From Paenibacillus tianmuensis (lineage in GTDB: Bacteria; Bacillota; Bacilli; Paenibacillales; NBRC-103111), in the NCBI RefSeq assembly GCF_900100345.1, contig NZ_FMTT01000039.1:15419-57487 (forward strand): a stretch of 42,069 nt of DNA. The letters run 5' to 3'. Shown here in pieces: positions 40,982 to 42,069 of the stretch. Each line of letters begins with the position of its first letter. Positions within the stretch are counted from its first letter, which is position 1. The position numbers and the translations under genes are program-made. The notes beneath the pieces were generated by a model. It had not been told where the DNA came from, made no database searches, and was given only the letters and a program-made list of their open reading frames with translations.

Positions 40982-41422
40982 ATGAAAAATGTTTTCAAAT
41001 CACTAACCTCTATCCTTCTTCTCGCTTTCTTACTGATATTTTTTACATCTGGGACAACTCTTGCACAACACAGTGACAATTTCAAATTTAATATCAAAGG
41101 TGGTGGGCTTGCGGAGACAAGTTCAGGTGATCAATTTGTTCTTTCCTTAAACAAACCAACAATCAATCTTCATTTTGGTCTAATACTAGATTCAATAGAT
41201 AGTCCCTCCAGCTTACCTCTTAAGGTTAAAGTTAGCTTAACATCCGAAGATTCGCCTGAATTCAAAGAAAAAACAATAACATTTACTAAAGTTGGAAAAG
41301 CGTCATATTCGGCTAATTATACAGGAGTTATTGACAGCGGTGACTATCTAGTCTCTATTCGTATCCCCGAAGATTACGTAAGGATAGCTGGAAATGGCTT
41401 TGTTTATTATGAATATCAGTAA
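40982..41422 (+). CDS. Secreted protein of unknown function
   Basis: The 146-residue product has a Sec signal peptide (KNVFKSLTSILLLAFLLIFF...TTLAQ), probably cut near Ala28. The mature ~118-residue domain is rich in beta-forming alternation (INLHFGLILDS, LPLKVKVSLTSEDSP, KTITFTKVGKASYSANY, GDYLVSIRIPEDYVRIAG), compatible with a beta-sandwich. No lipobox or anchor. GGGAGG lies 8 nt before ATG. AT-rich codon use sets it apart from the core genes and fits horizontal acquisition. Confidence 0.75.
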   Translation: MKNVFKSLTSILLLAFLLIFFTSGTTLAQHSDNFKFNIKGGGLAETSSGDQFVLSLNKPTINLHFGLILDSIDSPSSLPLKVKVSLTSEDSPEFKEKTITFTKVGKASYSANYTGVIDSGDYLVSIRIPEDYVRIAGNGFVYYEYQ

Positions 41423-41695
41423 AAATAATCCCCTCCAACTTTTTGAGCTAAGCTATGTAATCGGCTTCCCGGACGCTTTCCGTAGCTCGTTCGCCAGCCA
41501 GTGGATATAATCCGCCTGTTTTCGATGCGCCGCGGCCGGATATGGATCTGCAGCCGATGGGTATATATATATAATTACATGTCAATTGCCACATGTCACC
41601 AGTCCATACATTTTCTCTGTAATCGAATATTTGAGAATGAGAGTTACCGGGAAGGCTAAAAACGGTACTCAATCCCATTCAGAGGAGTGTTGGTC
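41423..41695. other. Interval between secreted protein and YjcZ gene
   Basis: It contains the decayed fragment, a TATATATATATA tract (~41562-41573), and a repeated ACATGT (41577-41582 and 41592-41597, 15 bp apart). The YjcZ promoter must lie in the last 100 bp but I cannot assign a sigma factor. Confidence 0.4.
41453..41565 (-). pseudogene. Decayed coding fragment upstream of YjcZ gene
   Basis: A minus-strand frame ending at TAG 41453-41455 reads HRKQADYIHWLANELRKA and then SGKPIT. This looks like the C-terminus of a helical protein and is GC-rich unlike its surroundings. It runs into an AT dinucleotide stretch and a stop without any start. The overlapping 76-codon frame at 41448-41678 has no protein-like features. 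Confidence 0.35.
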
Positions 41696-41815
41696 ATGGG
41701 CGGTTTAGGAGTGGGCGGTGCTGGTTTTGGCGGTGCTGGTTTTACTTCCACAGGTGTTATTCTGGTTCTTTTCATTCTGCTTGTTATCGTCGCTTGCAGT
41801 ATCTGTTTTATTTAA
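41696..41815 (+). CDS. YjcZ-family sporulation mini-protein
   Basis: ATG at 41696 follows CAGAGGAGTGTTGGTC. The 39-residue product has a Gly-rich N-terminus (GGLGVGGAGFGGAGF) and one hydrophobic helix (VILVLFILLVIVACSICFI), the layout of YjcZ/YhcN-like small sporulation proteins in Bacillales. The family usually shows a Gly/Phe-rich head followed by a VLFILLVIV-type helix, as here. Function is unknown; expression is typically in sporulating cells. Confidence 0.82.
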   Translation: MGGLGVGGAGFGGAGFTSTGVILVLFILLVIVACSICFI

Positions 41816-41828
41816 GCGAACCAATGTA

Positions 41829-41854
41829 GAAGAGCCGCCTGCAGGCGGCTCTTC
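41829..41854. terminator. Hairpin between convergent YjcZ and last gene
   Basis: GAAGAGCCGCC, loop TGCA, GGCGGCTCTTC is a perfect 11-bp stem. Tails are short of T on both strands (CCCATTATTAG on plus, TACATTGG on minus), but placement between convergent genes supports a terminator role. Confidence 0.7.
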
Positions 41855-41874
41855 CCATTATTAGGTCTAGTTGG

Positions 41875-42069
41875 CTAGATTTCAACACCAGCCTGTCGCG
41901 CCTGCACAACCATATTCAAGTACGCCAATTCAGCACCCGTAAGCTGCCGTTTGTATGCTTTTTCAGCCCAAGTATAGTCGGACAGCAGCCCTTTTTTGTG
42001 CAGTCCATCCAGCGCGTCGCCAAGCTGCTTCCATTGCCAATCATTTTCAAATACCAAAGGTTTTGCCAT
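41875..42069 (-). CDS. Small hypothetical protein at window edge
   Basis: The frame begins with ATG at 42069, the last base of the window, so it may be complete (64 residues) or be the 3' part of a longer gene. The sequence is helical (NDWQWKQLGDALDGLHKKGL, then YTWAEKAYKRQLTGAELAYL). I do not recognise the family. Its composition is like the core genes. Confidence 0.55.
   Translation of the reverse strand: MAKPLVFENDWQWKQLGDALDGLHKKGLLSDYTWAEKAYKRQLTGAELAYLNMVVQARQAGVEI

Noticed and set aside
41448..41678. 76-codon minus-strand frame
   Set aside because: Reads through an AT dinucleotide tract; another frame of the same strand is more protein-like.

Overview
The window looks like chromosome of a spore-forming, mid-GC Firmicute of the Paenibacillus/Cohnella type. 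The evidence is the conserved rnhB / rbgA / rplS-trmD-rimM-khpA-rpsP-ffh-ylxM / ftsY-smc-rnc / fapR-plsX-fab / rpmF-ylbN / ylbM / ylbL / ylbJ / coaD-rsmD synteny, the strong AGGAGG-type ribosome binding sites, frequent GTG/TTG starts, the sporulation gene ylbJ and a YjcZ-type mini-protein.

Layout. (1) 1-2201, minus strand: 3' neighbours of rnhB: a partial YlqG-like protein with 42-bp tandem repeats, rnhB and a lipoprotein. (2) 2463-11770: a lineage-specific block lying between rnhB and rbgA, which are neighbours in Bacillus: CE4 polysaccharide deacetylase, GNAT plus FAD/NAD(P)-binding protein, MATE transporter, then a divergent amino-sugar module (GH20 beta-N-acetylhexosaminidase facing RpiR regulator-nagA-MOSC) with well-formed back-to-back promoters. 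(3) 11920-29772, minus strand: core block covering ribosome assembly and tRNA modification (rbgA, lepB, rplS, trmD, rimM, khpA, rpsP), protein targeting (ffh, ylxM, ftsY), chromosome segregation (smc), RNA processing (rnc) and a complete type II fatty-acid initiation/elongation set under FapR (fapR-plsX-fabH-fabD-fabG-acpP-fabF). (4) 29952-35721: rpmF-yceD(ylbN) divergent from ylbM, then ylbL, ylbJ, coaD and rsmD.

(5) 35.7-42.1 kb: an AT-richer accessory region. It holds an excisionase-like HTH gene, a small orphan, and a compact four-gene cell-cell-signalling locus: a 7-TM protein shaped like the sensor half of AgrC but with no kinase, an AgrB with its catalytic His/Cys pair, a 35-residue AgrD-like peptide with no cysteine, and a stand-alone LytTR DNA-binding protein with no receiver domain. 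A lipoprotein gene is divergent from it. This combines AgrBD peptide processing with the two-protein logic of streptococcal LytTR regulatory systems (membrane antagonist plus LytTR regulator), and is my main candidate for an undescribed system. Next to it, a ribbon-helix-helix protein faces a perfect-consensus sigma-A promoter overlapped by an 18-bp palindrome, with a second copy of the operator three helical turns away. This promoter drives a run of five very small genes (27-62 codons), two encoding single-TM peptides and one a double-CxxC protein. The window ends with GC-rich decayed fragments, a secreted protein, a YjcZ mini-protein and one unidentified small gene.

All identifications come from reading motifs, lengths and context; no database search was run. 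No tRNA, rRNA, CRISPR array or intact insertion sequence was seen.
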